A stretch of DNA of 64,000 bases from Amycolatopsis granulosa (GTDB lineage Bacteria > Actinomycetota > Actinomycetes > Mycobacteriales > Pseudonocardiaceae), in NCBI RefSeq assembly GCF_011758745.1, contig NZ_JAANOV010000001.1:1860001-1924000 (forward strand). The letters are read 5' to 3'. Positions 1 to 9,163 of the stretch are shown here, piece by piece (position 1 is the first letter of the stretch; every line of letters starts with the position of its first letter). A program made the position numbers and the translations under genes. The notes under the pieces were generated by a model, which was not told the origin of the DNA, did not search any database, and saw only the letters and a list, made by a program, of their open reading frames with translations.

Positions 1-1163
1 TGGCGGCCGGGCAGGTCGGCACCGCTCATCCGGGTCTGCGCGGTGAACGGGACGAACTCGCCGCCGTCGGGGACCGGCGTGCCCTCGGTCAGTTCGACGA
101 CGCTGCGGCCCTCCGGTGTGCCGTCGGCCAGGCTGGACAGCCGGGCGGCCCCGGCCAGCTGCTCCGGGGTCGTCGAGCCGACCGGGATCAGCTCGGTCGC
201 GCGCCGGTTGCCGAAGGTGATGGTGCCGGTCTTGTCCAGCAGCAGCGTCGACACGTCCCCGGCGGCCTCCACCGCGCGCCCGGACGTGGCGAGCACGTTG
301 CGCTGCACCAGCCGGTCCATGCCGGCGATGCCGATCGCCGACAGCAGCGCCCCGATCGTGGTGGGGATCAGGCACACCAGCAGCGCGGTCAGCACGATCA
401 CCGGCTGCTCGCGGCCGGAGTAGGCGGCCATCGGCTGCACCGCGACGACCGCGAGCAGGAAGATGATCGTCAGCGTGGACAGCAGGATCGTCAGGGCGAT
501 CTCGTTCGGCGTCTTCTGCCGCGAGGCGCCTTCGACCAGGGCGATCATCCGGTCCACGAACGACTCCCCCGGCTTGCTGGTGATCCGCACGACGATCCGG
601 TCGCTCAGCACGGTGGTGCCGCCGGTGACGGCCGACCGGTCACCGCCGGACTCGCGGATCACCGGCGCGGACTCACCGGTGATGACGGACTCGTCGACCG
701 TGGCGATGCCCTCGACCACGTCGCCGTCACCCGGGACGACCTCCCCGGCCTCGACGACCACCAGATCACCTGGCCGCAGGCCCGCGCCGGGCACGCGTTC
801 CACACCGTCCGGGGTGATGCGCCGCGCGATCGTCTCCTTCTTGGTGCGGCGCAACGACTCCGCCTGCGCCTTGCCCCGGCCCTCGGCGACCGCCTCCGCC
901 AGGTTGGCGAACACGACCGTGAACCACAGCCAGACCGCGATCAGGATGGTGAACACGTTCGGCTCGGCCACCGCGAACACCGTGGTCAGCACCGATCCGG
1001 CCCACACCACGAACATGACCGGGTTGCGAACCTGGTGCCGCGGGCCGAGCTTGCGCAGCGCCTCCGGCAGCGCGGTCAGCATCTGCCGCCCGCTGAACAC
1101 CCCCGCCCCCGCGCGTTCCGGTTCCGCCGGCGTCGCGACGGGTTTCTCTTCGGTGCGGGTCAT
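1..1163 (-). CDS. kdpB: KdpB, potassium-transporting P-type ATPase catalytic subunit (3' end cut by window)
   Basis: ATP-hydrolysing subunit of the high-affinity KdpFABC potassium pump in the cytoplasmic membrane. The minus-strand reading from ATG at 1163 stays open to the window edge (387 codons of about 690). The translation carries the P-type phosphorylation motif DKTGTIT, whose aspartate is about residue 310 (Asp307 in E. coli KdpB), and an actuator TGES motif in [11 protein letters not shown] near residue 160, with hydrophobic segments around residues 45-90 and 235-285. The start ATG overlaps the stop of kdpA (ATGA), which fits translational coupling. kdpC and any kdpDE would lie outside the window. 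Family assignment is secure; the protein is incomplete only because the window ends. Confidence 0.97.
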   Translation of the reverse strand, partial: MTRTEEKPVATPAEPERAGAGVFSGRQMLTALPEALRKLGPRHQVRNPVMFVVWAGSVLTTVFAVAEPNVFTILIAVWLWFTVVFANLAEAVAEGRGKAQAESLRRTKKETIARRITPDGVERVPGAGLRPGDLVVVEAGEVVPGDGDVVEGIATVDESVITGESAPVIRESGGDRSAVTGGTTVLSDRIVVRITSKPGESFVDRMIALVEGASRQKTPNEIALTILLSTLTIIFLLAVVAVQPMAAYSGREQPVIVLTALLVCLIPTTIGALLSAIGIAGMDRLVQRNVLATSGRAVEAAGDVSTLLLDKTGTITFGNRRATELIPVGSTTPEQLAGAARLSSLADGTPEGRSVVELTEGTPVPDGGEFVPFTAQTRMSGADLPGR

Positions 1164-2821
1164 GCCAGGGCCTCCGCGACGGGACCGAGCGCGAGCGCGG
1201 GGACGAACGTCAGCGCCGCGACGAGGACGATGGTGCCGGTGAGCACCGAGCCGAACAGCGGCCCGGTCGTGGGCAGCGTGCCCGCGGTCCGCGGCACCTT
1301 CTGCTGGGCCGCGAGCGACCCGGCCAGGCACAGCACCGCGATGATCGGCACGAACCGGCCGACCAGCATCGCCACCGACAGCGAAGACTGGAACCACCCG
1401 CTGGTGGCGGTGAGGCCGCCGAACGCGCTGCCGTTGTTGTTGCCGGTCGAGGTGTAGGCGTAGAGCACTTCGGACAGTCCGTGCGGCCCGCTGTTGCCCA
1501 TCGCCGCCGCGGTGCCCGGCACGAGCAGGGCGGCGCCGGTCCCGAGCAGGACGACCGCCGGCATCGCCAGCATCGCGATCGCCGAAGCGGTGACCTCGCG
1601 CCTGCCGAGCTTCTTGCCCAGGTACTCCGGGGTGCGCCCGACCATCAGGCCGGCCAGGAACATCGCGATGATCGCCATCACCAGGATGCTGTACAGGCCG
1701 GTGCCGACCCCGCCGGGCGAGAGCTCGCCGAACAGCATGTGCAGCAGCGGCATCCCGCCGCCCAGCCCGCTGAAACTGTCGTGCATCGCGTTGACCGCGC
1801 CGGTCGAGGTGCCGGTGGTGCTGGTGGCGAACAACGCGGACGAGCCGATGCCGAACCGCTGTTCCTTGCCCTCCAGGCCCGCCCCGGCCAGCAGGGCGGC
1901 GGGACCGTTCGGATGCGCCTCGGCCCACCAGGTCACGGCCAGCACGAACGTCCACAGCAGACCCATCACCGACAGCAGCACGTACCCCTGCCGCGGATTG
2001 CCCACCAGCCGGCCGAACGTGCGGGTCAGCGACACCGGGATCACCAGGATCAGGAAGATCTCGACGAGGTCGGTCCAGGTGTTCGGGTTCTCGAACGGGT
2101 GCGCCGAGTTGGCGTTGAAGATGCCGCCGCCGTTGGTGCCCAGTTCCTTGACGACCTCCTGGCTCGCCGTCGGCGCCAGCGCGATGGTGTTGCGCGCGCC
2201 GTCCGGTCCGGTGACGGTCACGCCGGCGCGCAGGCTCTGCGTGACACCCAGCGCGACCAGCACGACCGCGAAGACGGCCGCGATCGGCAGCAGGATCCGC
2301 ACGGTGCCGCGGGTCAGGTCGACCCAGAAGTTGCCCAGCCGGTCGGTCTTCGCCCGCGTGATCCCGCGGACCAGAGCCATCGCGACCGACAGGCCGACCG
2401 CCGCGGACAGGAAGTTCTGCACGGTCAGCCCGGCCATACCGACGAGGTGTCCCATGGTGGTCTCGGGCACGTAGGACTGCCAGTTCGTGTTGGTGACGAA
2501 ACTGACCGCGGTGTTGAACGCGGTGCCCGGGCCGACCGGGCCGCGGCCGAGGCTCAGTGGCAGCGACGACTGGAGGCGCTGCAACAGGTACAGGACCACG
2601 ACGGACACCAGCGAGAACCCCAGCACGCCGAGCGCGTAGGTCGGCCAGCGCTGCTCGGCGGACGGGTCCACCCGGCAGACGCGGTACAGGCCGCGCTCGA
2701 ACCGCAGGTGCCTGTCGCTGGTGAACACGCGCGCCATGTAGTCGCCCAGCGGACGGTGGACGAGCGCGAGCGCCGCGAGCAGGATGCCGGCCGTGACCAG
2801 GCCGGAGGCGAGGTCGGACAT
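1160..2821 (-). CDS. kdpA: KdpA, potassium-binding channel-like subunit of the Kdp pump
   Basis: Potassium-selective, superfamily-of-K-transporters-like membrane subunit of KdpFABC. The 553-residue product has the family's usual length, about ten or more hydrophobic segments, and the selectivity-filter-like loops typical of Kdp[14 protein letters not shown] near residue 115, [19 protein letters not shown] near 230, [10 protein letters not shown] near 335 and [12 protein letters not shown] near 460. A purine-rich ribosome site (GAGAGG) precedes ATG at 2821, inside the end of kdpF. It overlaps kdpF upstream and kdpB downstream by 4 bp each. Confidence 0.98.
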   Translation of the reverse strand: MSDLASGLVTAGILLAALALVHRPLGDYMARVFTSDRHLRFERGLYRVCRVDPSAEQRWPTYALGVLGFSLVSVVVLYLLQRLQSSLPLSLGRGPVGPGTAFNTAVSFVTNTNWQSYVPETTMGHLVGMAGLTVQNFLSAAVGLSVAMALVRGITRAKTDRLGNFWVDLTRGTVRILLPIAAVFAVVLVALGVTQSLRAGVTVTGPDGARNTIALAPTASQEVVKELGTNGGGIFNANSAHPFENPNTWTDLVEIFLILVIPVSLTRTFGRLVGNPRQGYVLLSVMGLLWTFVLAVTWWAEAHPNGPAALLAGAGLEGKEQRFGIGSSALFATSTTGTSTGAVNAMHDSFSGLGGGMPLLHMLFGELSPGGVGTGLYSILVMAIIAMFLAGLMVGRTPEYLGKKLGRREVTASAIAMLAMPAVVLLGTGAALLVPGTAAAMGNSGPHGLSEVLYAYTSTGNNNGSAFGGLTATSGWFQSSLSVAMLVGRFVPIIAVLCLAGSLAAQQKVPRTAGTLPTTGPLFGSVLTGTIVLVAALTFVPALALGPVAEALA

Positions 2822-2922
2822 CAGAACCTCTCCGGCCGCAGCAGCGCCACGAACAGGTAGCCGATCAGGCCCAGCGCCAGCACCCCGCCGACCACGTTGG
2901 CCACGACCCCCGCGCCGTTCAC
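2821..2922 (-). CDS. kdpF: KdpF, single-helix accessory subunit of the Kdp pump
   Basis: Thirty-three-residue one-helix protein that stabilises the Kdp complex in the membrane. It reads from GTG at 2922 to a TGA that overlaps the kdpA ATG. The product begins [13 protein letters not shown], continues with one hydrophobic helix and ends LLRPERF, the conserved KdpF tail. It is too short for standard ORF calling but lies in the expected position directly before kdpA. Its start overlaps the stop of another tiny ORF (GTGA). Confidence 0.9.
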   Translation of the reverse strand: MNGAGVVANVVGGVLALGLIGYLFVALLRPERF

Positions 2923-3002
2923 AGCCGCTCCAGTCCGCGCAAGGTCAGCACCAGGATCGCGAACACCGCGATCAGCAGCACCGCGTACAGCAGATCCGCC
3001 AC
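2919..3002 (-). CDS. 27-aa single-helix small protein leading the kdp operon
   Basis: Twenty-seven codons from GTG at 3002 to TGA at 2919, coding for MADLLYAVLLIAVFAILVLT followed by LRGLERL. It is one predicted transmembrane helix with a short charged cytoplasmic tail. A strong ribosome site GGAGGG stands six bases before the GTG, and the stop overlaps the kdpF start by 4 bp, so it is probably the first cistron of the kdp operon. I know of comparable tiny ORFs before kdpF in other actinobacteria but no assigned function. It could be a second KdpF-like subunit; that is inference. Confidence 0.65.
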   Translation of the reverse strand: MADLLYAVLLIAVFAILVLTLRGLERL

Positions 3003-3267
3003 TTCACACCCTCCGACAGGGTCACTCGATCGGTGACCGTTCCGGCGACAGCCTGCACTCGGACGGGGTCGTTTCCGGCCCACCTGACGGCCCCTTGACG
3101 CTGGTCCGGCACGCCTTTACGGGTCTTTGAGGTGCGTGTTCGAGCGACCACACTCCGTGCAAGGCATCCGGTCAGACCGGACCAATCGCGCAGACAGCTC
3201 CCAGCGAGTTGTGTTACGACGGTGTTACACATAGTTGTAGTTGCTCAGTATCTGGAGGGGAGCGCGT
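3003..3267. promoter_or_regulatory. Divergent kdp/asnB intergenic region with dyads
   Basis: The 265 bases between the kdp operon and asnB contain several symmetric elements. GGTCAC-N7-GTGACC (3020-3038, with CGATCG within the centre) lies just upstream of the first kdp ORF. TCCGGT-CAG-ACCGGA (3167-3181) and two direct GTGTTAC copies at 3211 and 3222 (11-bp period) lie on the asnB side. No gene is visible. These are candidate operator sites seen in sequence; no factor can be assigned. Confidence 0.45.
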
Positions 3268-5103
3268 ATGTGCGGCATCACGGGGTGGGTGTCCTTCGAG
3301 ACCGACCTCACCCAGCGGCGCGAGGTGCTCGACGCCATGACGGAGACGATGGCCTGCCGTGGTCCGGACGACTCCGGGACGTGGCTCGCCCCGCACGCCG
3401 CCCTCGGGCACCGGCGGCTGGCCATCATCGACCTGCCCGGGGGACGCCAGCCGATGTCGGTGGTGACACCGGCCGGCGAGGTCGCCATGGTCTACAGCGG
3501 TGAGGCGTACAACTTCGCCGAGCTGCGCCGCCGGCTCGAGAGCAAGGGCCACACCTTCCGCACCGACAGCGACACCGAGGTCGTGCTGCACGGCTACCTC
3601 GAGTGGGGCGAGGCCGTCGCCGAGCACCTCAACGGCATGTACGCCTTCGCGATCTGGGACGCACGCAACGACGAGCTCGTCATGATCCGCGACCGGATGG
3701 GCATCAAGCCGTTCTACTACTACCCCACCCGCGACGGGGTGCTCTTCGGGTCCGAGCCGAAGGCGATCCTGGCCAACCCCGCGGCGAAGCGGATGGTCGA
3801 CGCCGACGGGCTGCGTGAGCTGTTCTCGTTCACCAAACAGCCCGGCTGGGCACTGTGGCACGGGATGTCCGAAGTGGAGCCGGGCACGATCGTCCGGGTC
3901 GGCCGCGACGGCCTGCGCACCCGCACCTACTGGAAACTCGAGGCGCGCGAGCACACCGACGACCGGGAAACGACCGTCGCGCGGGTGCGTGAGCTGATGA
4001 CCGACATCGTGCACCGGCAGCTGGTCGCGGACGTACCGCGCTGCGTGCTCCTGTCCGGCGGCCTGGACTCCAGCGCGATCACCGGTCTGGCCGCCGCGCG
4101 GTTGCGCGAGGAGGGCGAGCAGTTGCGCACCTTCTCCGTCGACTTCGTGGGGCAGGAGGAGAACTTCACACCCGACGAGATGCGCGACACCCCGGACGCC
4201 CCGTTCATCCGGGACGTGGCGAAGCTGGTCGGCTCGGCGCACCAGGACGTCGTCCTCGACCCCGCCGCGCTGACCGATCCGGCGGTGCGGCGCGCGGTCC
4301 TCACCGCACGGGACATCCCGTCCGGCCTCGGTGACCTGGACACCTCGCTGTACCTGCTGTTCAAGGCGATCCGCGCGGAGTCGACGGTGGCGCTGTCCGG
4401 CGAGTCGGCCGACGAGGTGTTCGGGGGGTACCGGTGGTTCCACGACGGCACCGCCCGCACCGCCGACACCTTCCCGTGGCTGGCGTTCCGCACCGGCGCC
4501 CACGACCGCGGCGGTCTGCTGCGCGCGGACGTGCGGTCCGGGCTCGACCTGGAGGGCTACATCGCCGACCAGTACCGCACGGCGCTGGCTCAGGTCGAGC
4601 ACCTCGACGGGGCGAGCGCGCTGGAGCGGCGGATGCGCGAGGTGTGCCACCTGCACCTGACCCGGATGGTGCGGGCACTGCTGGACCGCAAGGACCGCGC
4701 CTCGATGGCGGTGGGACTGGAGGTGCGGGTGCCGTTCTGCGACCACCGGCTCGTCGAGTACGTCTACAACACGCCGTGGTCGCTCAAGACGTTCGACGGC
4801 CGCGAGAAGAGCCTGCTGCGGCACGCAACCGCGCACGTGCTGCCGCAGTCCGTTGTGGACCGCGTGAAGAGCCCGTATCCGTCCACACAGGACCCGGGGT
4901 ACGCCGCGGCGTTGCAGCAGCAGGCGAAGGAGGTGCTGGCCTCGGCGGACGACGCGGTGTTCGAGCTGGTGGACCGGGCGTGGGTGACCGGCGCGGTGGA
5001 ACGGGACCCGGCGACGATGCCGTCGCTGACGCGCCACGGCCTGGACCGGCTGCTGGACCTGCACCACTGGCTCGACCTCTACCGGCCCGAGCTGCGAATC
5101 TGA
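3268..5103 (+). CDS. asnB: Asparagine synthase, glutamine-hydrolysing
   Basis: Converts aspartate, glutamine and ATP to asparagine in the cytoplasm. The 611-residue product has an N-terminal class II glutamine amidotransferase domain (about residues 2-210) beginning MCGITGW, so Cys2 becomes the nucleophile after Met removal, and a C-terminal ATP-pyrophosphatase synthetase domain with the PP-loop SGGLDSS near residue 262. I chose ATG at 3268 over the longer frame because it places Cys2 at the mature N-terminus and follows GGAGGGG by seven bases. The gene is monocistronic or followed by the stress protein gene 77 bases downstream. Homologues also occur in secondary-metabolite clusters, but the context here is housekeeping. 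Confidence 0.94.
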   Translation: MCGITGWVSFETDLTQRREVLDAMTETMACRGPDDSGTWLAPHAALGHRRLAIIDLPGGRQPMSVVTPAGEVAMVYSGEAYNFAELRRRLESKGHTFRTDSDTEVVLHGYLEWGEAVAEHLNGMYAFAIWDARNDELVMIRDRMGIKPFYYYPTRDGVLFGSEPKAILANPAAKRMVDADGLRELFSFTKQPGWALWHGMSEVEPGTIVRVGRDGLRTRTYWKLEAREHTDDRETTVARVRELMTDIVHRQLVADVPRCVLLSGGLDSSAITGLAAARLREEGEQLRTFSVDFVGQEENFTPDEMRDTPDAPFIRDVAKLVGSAHQDVVLDPAALTDPAVRRAVLTARDIPSGLGDLDTSLYLLFKAIRAESTVALSGESADEVFGGYRWFHDGTARTADTFPWLAFRTGAHDRGGLLRADVRSGLDLEGYIADQYRTALAQVEHLDGASALERRMREVCHLHLTRMVRALLDRKDRASMAVGLEVRVPFCDHRLVEYVYNTPWSLKTFDGREKSLLRHATAHVLPQSVVDRVKSPYPSTQDPGYAAALQQQAKEVLASADDAVFELVDRAWVTGAVERDPATMPSLTRHGLDRLLDLHHWLDLYRPELRI

Positions 5104-5180
5104 AAATTCGCTGTGAATTCCGGACATCGGGCACAAGTGGGTGTACGGCAGCGTTGGACAGGTCAGGAGAGGTGAGACAG

Positions 5181-5702
5181 ATGACCCAAGCATTCACGCA
5201 GACCGCGTTCACCAACGCGCGCACGAGCCCGCGGCTCCCGACCCTGCCCACCGGCTGGCCGATCGGGTCCTACGAGTCCTACGAAGAGGCCCAGCGGGCG
5301 GTCGACCACCTCGCCGACAACGACTTCCCGGTGGCCGACGTCACGATCGTCGGGGTGGAGCCGATGCTGGTCGAGCGCGTCGCCGGCAAGCTCAGCTGGG
5401 GCCGGGTCCTCAGCAGCGCGGCGATGTCGGGTGCCTGGTTCGGTATCTTCGTCGGCCTGCTGCTGACGATGTTCACCCCGGGCGCCGGGCTGCTGCCGAT
5501 CCTGTTCGGGCTCGTCGCGGGTGTCGCGTTCAGCATGGTGTTCGCCGCCATCAGCTACGGCGCGACCCGCGGCCGCCGCGACTTCGTGTCGCAGACCCAG
5601 CTGGTGGCGCGCCGCTACGACGTGCTGAGCCAGCCGCGCAACGCCGAGAAGGGCCGCGAGCTGCTGGCGAACCTCGCCGCGCGGGCGCACGTGTTCAACT
5701 GA
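5181..5702 (+). CDS. General stress protein 17M-like membrane protein
   Basis: The 173-residue product has an N-terminal domain (about 30-80, starting GWPIGSYESYEEAQRAVDHL) like the GSP17M/YflT stress-protein family, then two hydrophobic segments (about 85-110 and 112-135, with a glycine hinge), then a basic C-terminal helix. The ATG at 5181 follows GGAGAGG by eight bases. The family is induced by general stress in Bacillus and is common in actinobacteria, but the molecular role is unknown. A perfect hairpin terminator follows at once. Confidence 0.75.
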   Translation: MTQAFTQTAFTNARTSPRLPTLPTGWPIGSYESYEEAQRAVDHLADNDFPVADVTIVGVEPMLVERVAGKLSWGRVLSSAAMSGAWFGIFVGLLLTMFTPGAGLLPILFGLVAGVAFSMVFAAISYGATRGRRDFVSQTQLVARRYDVLSQPRNAEKGRELLANLAARAHVFN

Positions 5703-5718
5703 CCGGTGAGTTGAGGCG

Positions 5719-5747
5719 AGCCCCGGGCCGGTTTCCGGCCCGGGGCT
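5719..5747. terminator. Perfect 13-bp hairpin after the stress-protein gene
   Basis: AGCCCCGGGCCGG, loop TTT, then the exact complement, followed by CTTCC. It sits between the convergent stress-protein gene and idi and could end transcription from both sides. Confidence 0.8.
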
Positions 5748-5763
5748 CTTCCGTGCCTGCGGC

Positions 5764-6309
5764 TTACCGGGGTGCGGCACCTGCCGCGAGGGCTTCGGCC
5801 AGCCGCGGCACCTGCAGCTGCGCCCACGGGCTGAACACGAACGGGGTGCGGCTCATGCTCTCCACCAGATCGCCCCACTCGGCCCAGTGCCACTCGCACA
5901 CCTCGTCGGGCGCCGGGAGCGGGTCGGACGCGGCCTCGGCGATCCACACCGGGCAGAACTCGTTCTCCACCACCCCACCGGCGTCGGTCGCGGTGTAGCG
6001 GAAGTCCGGCAGCACCGTGCGCAGCCCGCCGACCTCCAGCCCGAGCTCCTGCTGCGCGCGGCGGACGATGGCCTCCGCCATGTCCTCGCCCGGCCCGGGG
6101 TGCCCGCAGAACGAGTTGGTCCACACCCCCGGCCACGTCTTCTTGCCGATCGCGCGCCGGGTCATCAGCACCCGGCCGGACCGGTCGAAGACGTAGCAGG
6201 AGAACGCCAGGTGCAGCGGCGTGTGCGCGTCGTGCACCGTGCTCTTGGGCGCGGTGCCGACGGGGGCGAAGCGCTCGTCGAGCAACACCACGAGTTCTTC
6301 CTGGGGCAC
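5764..6309 (-). CDS. idi: Isopentenyl-diphosphate delta-isomerase, type I
   Basis: Interconverts isopentenyl and dimethylallyl diphosphate for isoprenoid synthesis. The 181-residue Nudix-fold protein matches the usual length. Visible active-site features are the Cys loop TNSFCGHPGPGE (about residues 64-75), a histidine in HLAFSCYVFD and the acidic ENEFCPVW segment that carries the metal-binding/catalytic glutamate region. The upstream frame is open further, but GTG at 6309 (product starting MPQEELVVLL) falls just after the mutM stop and behind GGAAGG/AGGA, so I chose it. It is co-directional with mutM, 20 bases downstream. Confidence 0.92.
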   Translation of the reverse strand: MPQEELVVLLDERFAPVGTAPKSTVHDAHTPLHLAFSCYVFDRSGRVLMTRRAIGKKTWPGVWTNSFCGHPGPGEDMAEAIVRRAQQELGLEVGGLRTVLPDFRYTATDAGGVVENEFCPVWIAEAASDPLPAPDEVCEWHWAEWGDLVESMSRTPFVFSPWAQLQVPRLAEALAAGAAPR

Positions 6310-6329
6310 GTGTCCTGCCTTCCGTAAGG

Positions 6330-7193
6330 TCAGTGGGTACGCCGCGGCCGGGGCTGGCAACGCGGGCAAAAGTAGGACGACCGGTTCATGAACGGCTCCC
6401 GCCGGATCGCGGTGCCACAGCGGCGGCACGGGCGATCACCCTGGCCGTAGACGTTGAGCGAACGGTCGAAGTAGCCGGACTGGCCGTTGACGTTGACGTA
6501 CAAGGCGTCGAACGACGTGCCGCCGGCCCGCAGCGCCTCGTTCATCACCTCGGCGGCCGCTTCCAGCACGGCCGCGGCCTGCGCGCGGGTCAGCTTCTCC
6601 GTGGGGCGGGCCCAGTGCAGCCGCGCCCGCCACAACGACTCGTCGGCGTAGATGTTGCCCACCCCGGACACCAGCGTCTGATCGAGCAGCGCGCGCTTGA
6701 TCTCGGTGCGCCGGGAACGCAGCGCCGTGACCGCCGCGGCCGGATCGAACTCCGGGTCCATCGGATCGCGCGCGATGTGCGCGATCGGCGCGGGCAGCAG
6801 CGTGCCGTCCGCGGTCACCAGATCCGCCAGCGCGAGCCCCCCGAACGTGCGCTGGTCGACGAACCGCAGCTCCGGGCCGCCGTCGTCGAACCGGATGCGC
6901 ACCCGCAGGTGCTTCTCGTCGGGCGCACCCTCGGGCTGGACGAGCATCTGGCCGCTCATGCCCAGGTGCGCGAGGATCGCCTCCTTGTCGGAGAGTTCCA
7001 GCCACAGGTACTTGCCGCGACGGCGCGCCGCCTCCACGCGAGCCCCGGCGAGGCGGCCGGTGAAGTCCTCCGGCCCCAGCTCGTGACGGCGGATCGCCCG
7101 CGGGTGCAGCACCTCGACGCGCGCGATGCCGCGGCCCGCCACGTGGGCCTGCAGCCCGCGGCGCACCACCTCGACTTCGGGAAGCTCAGGCAC
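6330..7193 (-). CDS. mutM: Formamidopyrimidine-DNA glycosylase (MutM/Fpg)
   Basis: Removes 8-oxoguanine and formamidopyrimidines from DNA and cleaves the AP site. The 287-residue product starts MPELPEVE, giving the catalytic Pro2/Glu3, and ends with the zinc finger C-X2-C-X16-C-X2-C. It lies downstream of rnc across a repeat-rich gap, as in M. tuberculosis, where fpg follows rnc. Confidence 0.97.
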   Translation of the reverse strand: MPELPEVEVVRRGLQAHVAGRGIARVEVLHPRAIRRHELGPEDFTGRLAGARVEAARRRGKYLWLELSDKEAILAHLGMSGQMLVQPEGAPDEKHLRVRIRFDDGGPELRFVDQRTFGGLALADLVTADGTLLPAPIAHIARDPMDPEFDPAAAVTALRSRRTEIKRALLDQTLVSGVGNIYADESLWRARLHWARPTEKLTRAQAAAVLEAAAEVMNEALRAGGTSFDALYVNVNGQSGYFDRSLNVYGQGDRPCRRCGTAIRREPFMNRSSYFCPRCQPRPRRTH

Positions 7194-7280
7194 CTCATCA
7201 CCCTAACCGCGACCAACGACAGTTCCCGAGAGCCGACCGGGTCGCCTCGTCGCTACACACTGTGACGACCCTCCCGCACC

Positions 7281-7415
7281 AGCCAACCCGCTACCCCCAC
7301 GGGCGAACACGCTGCCCGCACCGGCAAACACGACGCCACCACGGGCAAACACGACGCCGGACGGCGTGTTCGCCGCTTGGGGCGGCGTGTTCGCCCCCCG
7401 GGCGGGGTGTTGGGC
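7281..7415. repeat. 21-bp-period array of direct and inverted repeats between rnc and mutM
   Basis: The motif GGCAAACACGACGCC occurs exactly at 7323 and 7344; a variant GGCGAACACGCTGCC lies at 7302 and a weaker one at 7281, so units recur every 21 bp. From 7363 the orientation flips: GGCGTGTTCGCC at 7363 and 7384 and a weaker unit near 7404, again about 21 bp apart. The reverse complement of the 7302 unit matches 7381-7395 at 14 of 15 positions, so the two halves can pair. The 301 bases between mutM and rnc hold this array, a terminator and no gene. Confidence 0.85.
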
Positions 7416-7443
7416 GTTCCGGGACGTGCGTGGCCGGGAACGG

Positions 7444-7482
7444 CGAAGCCGGGCGGCCGCGCGGGGCGGCGGCCCGGCTTCG
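7444..7482 (-). terminator. Hairpin downstream of rnc
   Basis: CGAAGCCGGGC and GCCCGGCTTCG form an 11-bp perfect stem around a GC-rich loop, 12 bases after the rnc stop. No U-tract follows, so it may act as a Rho-aided or processing barrier. Confidence 0.65.
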
Positions 7483-7494
7483 CGGGAACGAAAA

Positions 7495-8235
7495 CTACTC
7501 CGAGCCCTCGGGCTTGAGCTCCTCGGAGAGCGCGCGCCAGGCCGTCTCGGCGGCCTTCTGCTCGGCCTCTTTCTTCGTGGTGCCGGAGCCGTTGCCGAAA
7601 TCGCGCCCGGCCACCAGAACCGTGGCGCTGAACTCCTTGCGGTGGTCGGGCCCGGTGTCCTCGACCTTGTACTCCGGCACGCCCAGGCCGGCCGACGCGG
7701 TCAGCTCCTGCAGGCTCGTCTTCCAGTCCAGCCCGGCGCCGCGCAGCGGGGCCTCGGCCAGCAGCTCGTCGAAGAGCCGGTGCACGAGCGCGCGGGCCGC
7801 GTCGATGCCGTGCGCCAGGTACGCCGCGCCGATGACGGCCTCGAGCCCGTCGGCCAGGATGCTCGCCTTGTCGCGCCCGCCGGTGAGCTCCTCGCCCTTG
7901 CCCAGCAGCAGGTGCGCACCGAGCCCGCCCGGGCCGAGCCCGCGCGCGACCCCGGCCAGCGCGTGCATGTTGACCACGCTGGCGCGCAGCTTCGCGAGCT
8001 GGCCTTCCGGCAGCTCGGGGTGCGTGCGGTACAGGTGGTCGGTGACGACCAGCCCGAGCACGGCGTCACCGAGGAACTCGAGCCGCTCGTTCGGCGGCAA
8101 CCCACCGTTCTCGTACGCGTACGAGCGGTGGGTGAGCGCCAGCGTGAGCAGCTCGGCGTCGAGTTCGACGCCGAGCGCTTCGAGCAACGGTTTCGGGTCG
8201 GCGGCCGGCCCTCCCGATCTCGACCTGCCCCCCAT
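7495..8235 (-). CDS. rnc: Ribonuclease III
   Basis: Double-strand-specific endoribonuclease for rRNA and mRNA processing. The 246-residue product has the catalytic RIIID signature [15 protein letters not shown] near residues 50-65, with acidic metal ligands, and a C-terminal double-stranded RNA binding domain (about 165-235, ending [18 protein letters not shown]). ATG at 8235 lies 14 bases after the rpmF stop; the upstream frame extends into rpmF and is not credible. It is probably in an operon with DUF177 and rpmF, the common actinobacterial arrangement. Confidence 0.96.
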   Translation of the reverse strand: MGGRSRSGGPAADPKPLLEALGVELDAELLTLALTHRSYAYENGGLPPNERLEFLGDAVLGLVVTDHLYRTHPELPEGQLAKLRASVVNMHALAGVARGLGPGGLGAHLLLGKGEELTGGRDKASILADGLEAVIGAAYLAHGIDAARALVHRLFDELLAEAPLRGAGLDWKTSLQELTASAGLGVPEYKVEDTGPDHRKEFSATVLVAGRDFGNGSGTTKKEAEQKAAETAWRALSEELKPEGSE

Positions 8236-8249
8236 CCTGGTCAGCGACC

Positions 8250-8432
8250 TCAGGCGGGCTCGACGACCTGACGACCGTCGTACTGGCCGCAGGTCGGGCA
8301 GGCCACGTGCTGCGGCTTCGGCTGCCGGCAGGCCCGGTTCGAGCAGGGCACCAGCTGCACGGGCGTCGCCTTCCACTGCGCACGACGGTGGCGCGTGTTG
8401 GAGCGCGACATCTTCCGCTTCGGGACGGCCAC
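8250..8432 (-). CDS. rpmF: Ribosomal protein bL32
   Basis: Sixty-residue large-subunit ribosomal protein starting [20 protein letters not shown]. It retains four cysteines (CSNRAC and CPTC), making it the zinc-binding form. GTG at 8432 follows AGGAG. It sits between DUF177 and rnc. Confidence 0.98.
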   Translation of the reverse strand: MAVPKRKMSRSNTRHRRAQWKATPVQLVPCSNRACRQPKPQHVACPTCGQYDGRQVVEPA

Positions 8433-8508
8433 GACTGAATCTCCTCATCCACGGTTCGCTCACGCGGGCGCGAGCGTGCTTACTCACTGCTTACGAGCTG
8501 CTGCCCGT

Positions 8509-9096
8509 TCAGGCTTGCCGGCCGGGCCCACCCGCGGACGAGTCACCGAAGCGCTCGACCAGCGCGGCCCACCGAGGGTCTATCGTCTCATGCCCGTGTC
8601 CGGGGCCGAGATCGGCCCACTTCCCACCGCATTCGGGGCACAGCCCGGGGCAGTCCTCGCGGCACAGCGGGACCTGCGGCAGGGCGAGCACGACCGCGTC
8701 GCGGACCAGCGGCTGGAGGTCGATCCGGTCGTCCACCAGGCGCATGACCTCGTCCTCGTCGGTCGTTTCGTCCGTGGTGGAGTCCGGGTAGGCGAACAGC
8801 TCGGTCAGCTCGACCTCGACCTCGTCGTCGATCGGGTCGAGGCAGCGCGAGCAGACCCCGGTGGTCCGCACCGCGGCGGTGCCGGTGACCAGCACGCCCT
8901 CCACGACCGACTCGAGCAGCAGGTCCAACTCGACCTCGGCGCCCTGCGGCACCACGATCACGTCGGGCACGCCCAGCTCGACGCTGGTCGGCGCGGTGCG
9001 CTGGATGGTGCGGCTCAGGCCGGCGCGCCGGCCCAGCTCACGGGTGTCGACGACCCACGGGTCGCGGGCGTCGGGGGAGACATTCTGCTGAGACAT
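8509..9096 (-). CDS. DUF177 (YceD-family) protein
   Basis: The 195-residue protein belongs to the DUF177/YceD family, which is almost always encoded next to rpmF and in some bacteria and plastids is linked to 23S rRNA accumulation. Visible features are the conserved CSRCL motif near residue 84, an acidic middle segment rich in Asp/Glu/Thr, and a C-terminal pair CREDCPGLCPECG (about 148-160). The cysteine pairs suggest metal binding. It corresponds in position to Rv2926c. Confidence 0.88.
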   Translation of the reverse strand: MSQQNVSPDARDPWVVDTRELGRRAGLSRTIQRTAPTSVELGVPDVIVVPQGAEVELDLLLESVVEGVLVTGTAAVRTTGVCSRCLDPIDDEVEVELTELFAYPDSTTDETTDEDEVMRLVDDRIDLQPLVRDAVVLALPQVPLCREDCPGLCPECGGKWADLGPGHGHETIDPRWAALVERFGDSSAGGPGRQA

Positions 9097-9163
9097 CGGT
9101 CCGTTGGGTAGAGGGTGTGCGGAGGGGCGGCAGGCAACCTCACCACTCTACGCCCTCCCCCGG

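Noticed and set aside
1481-2860. Long plus-strand open frames opposite kdpA
   Set aside because: They are Arg/Gln/His-rich shadows of a strongly conserved KdpA frame, a normal effect of high GC.
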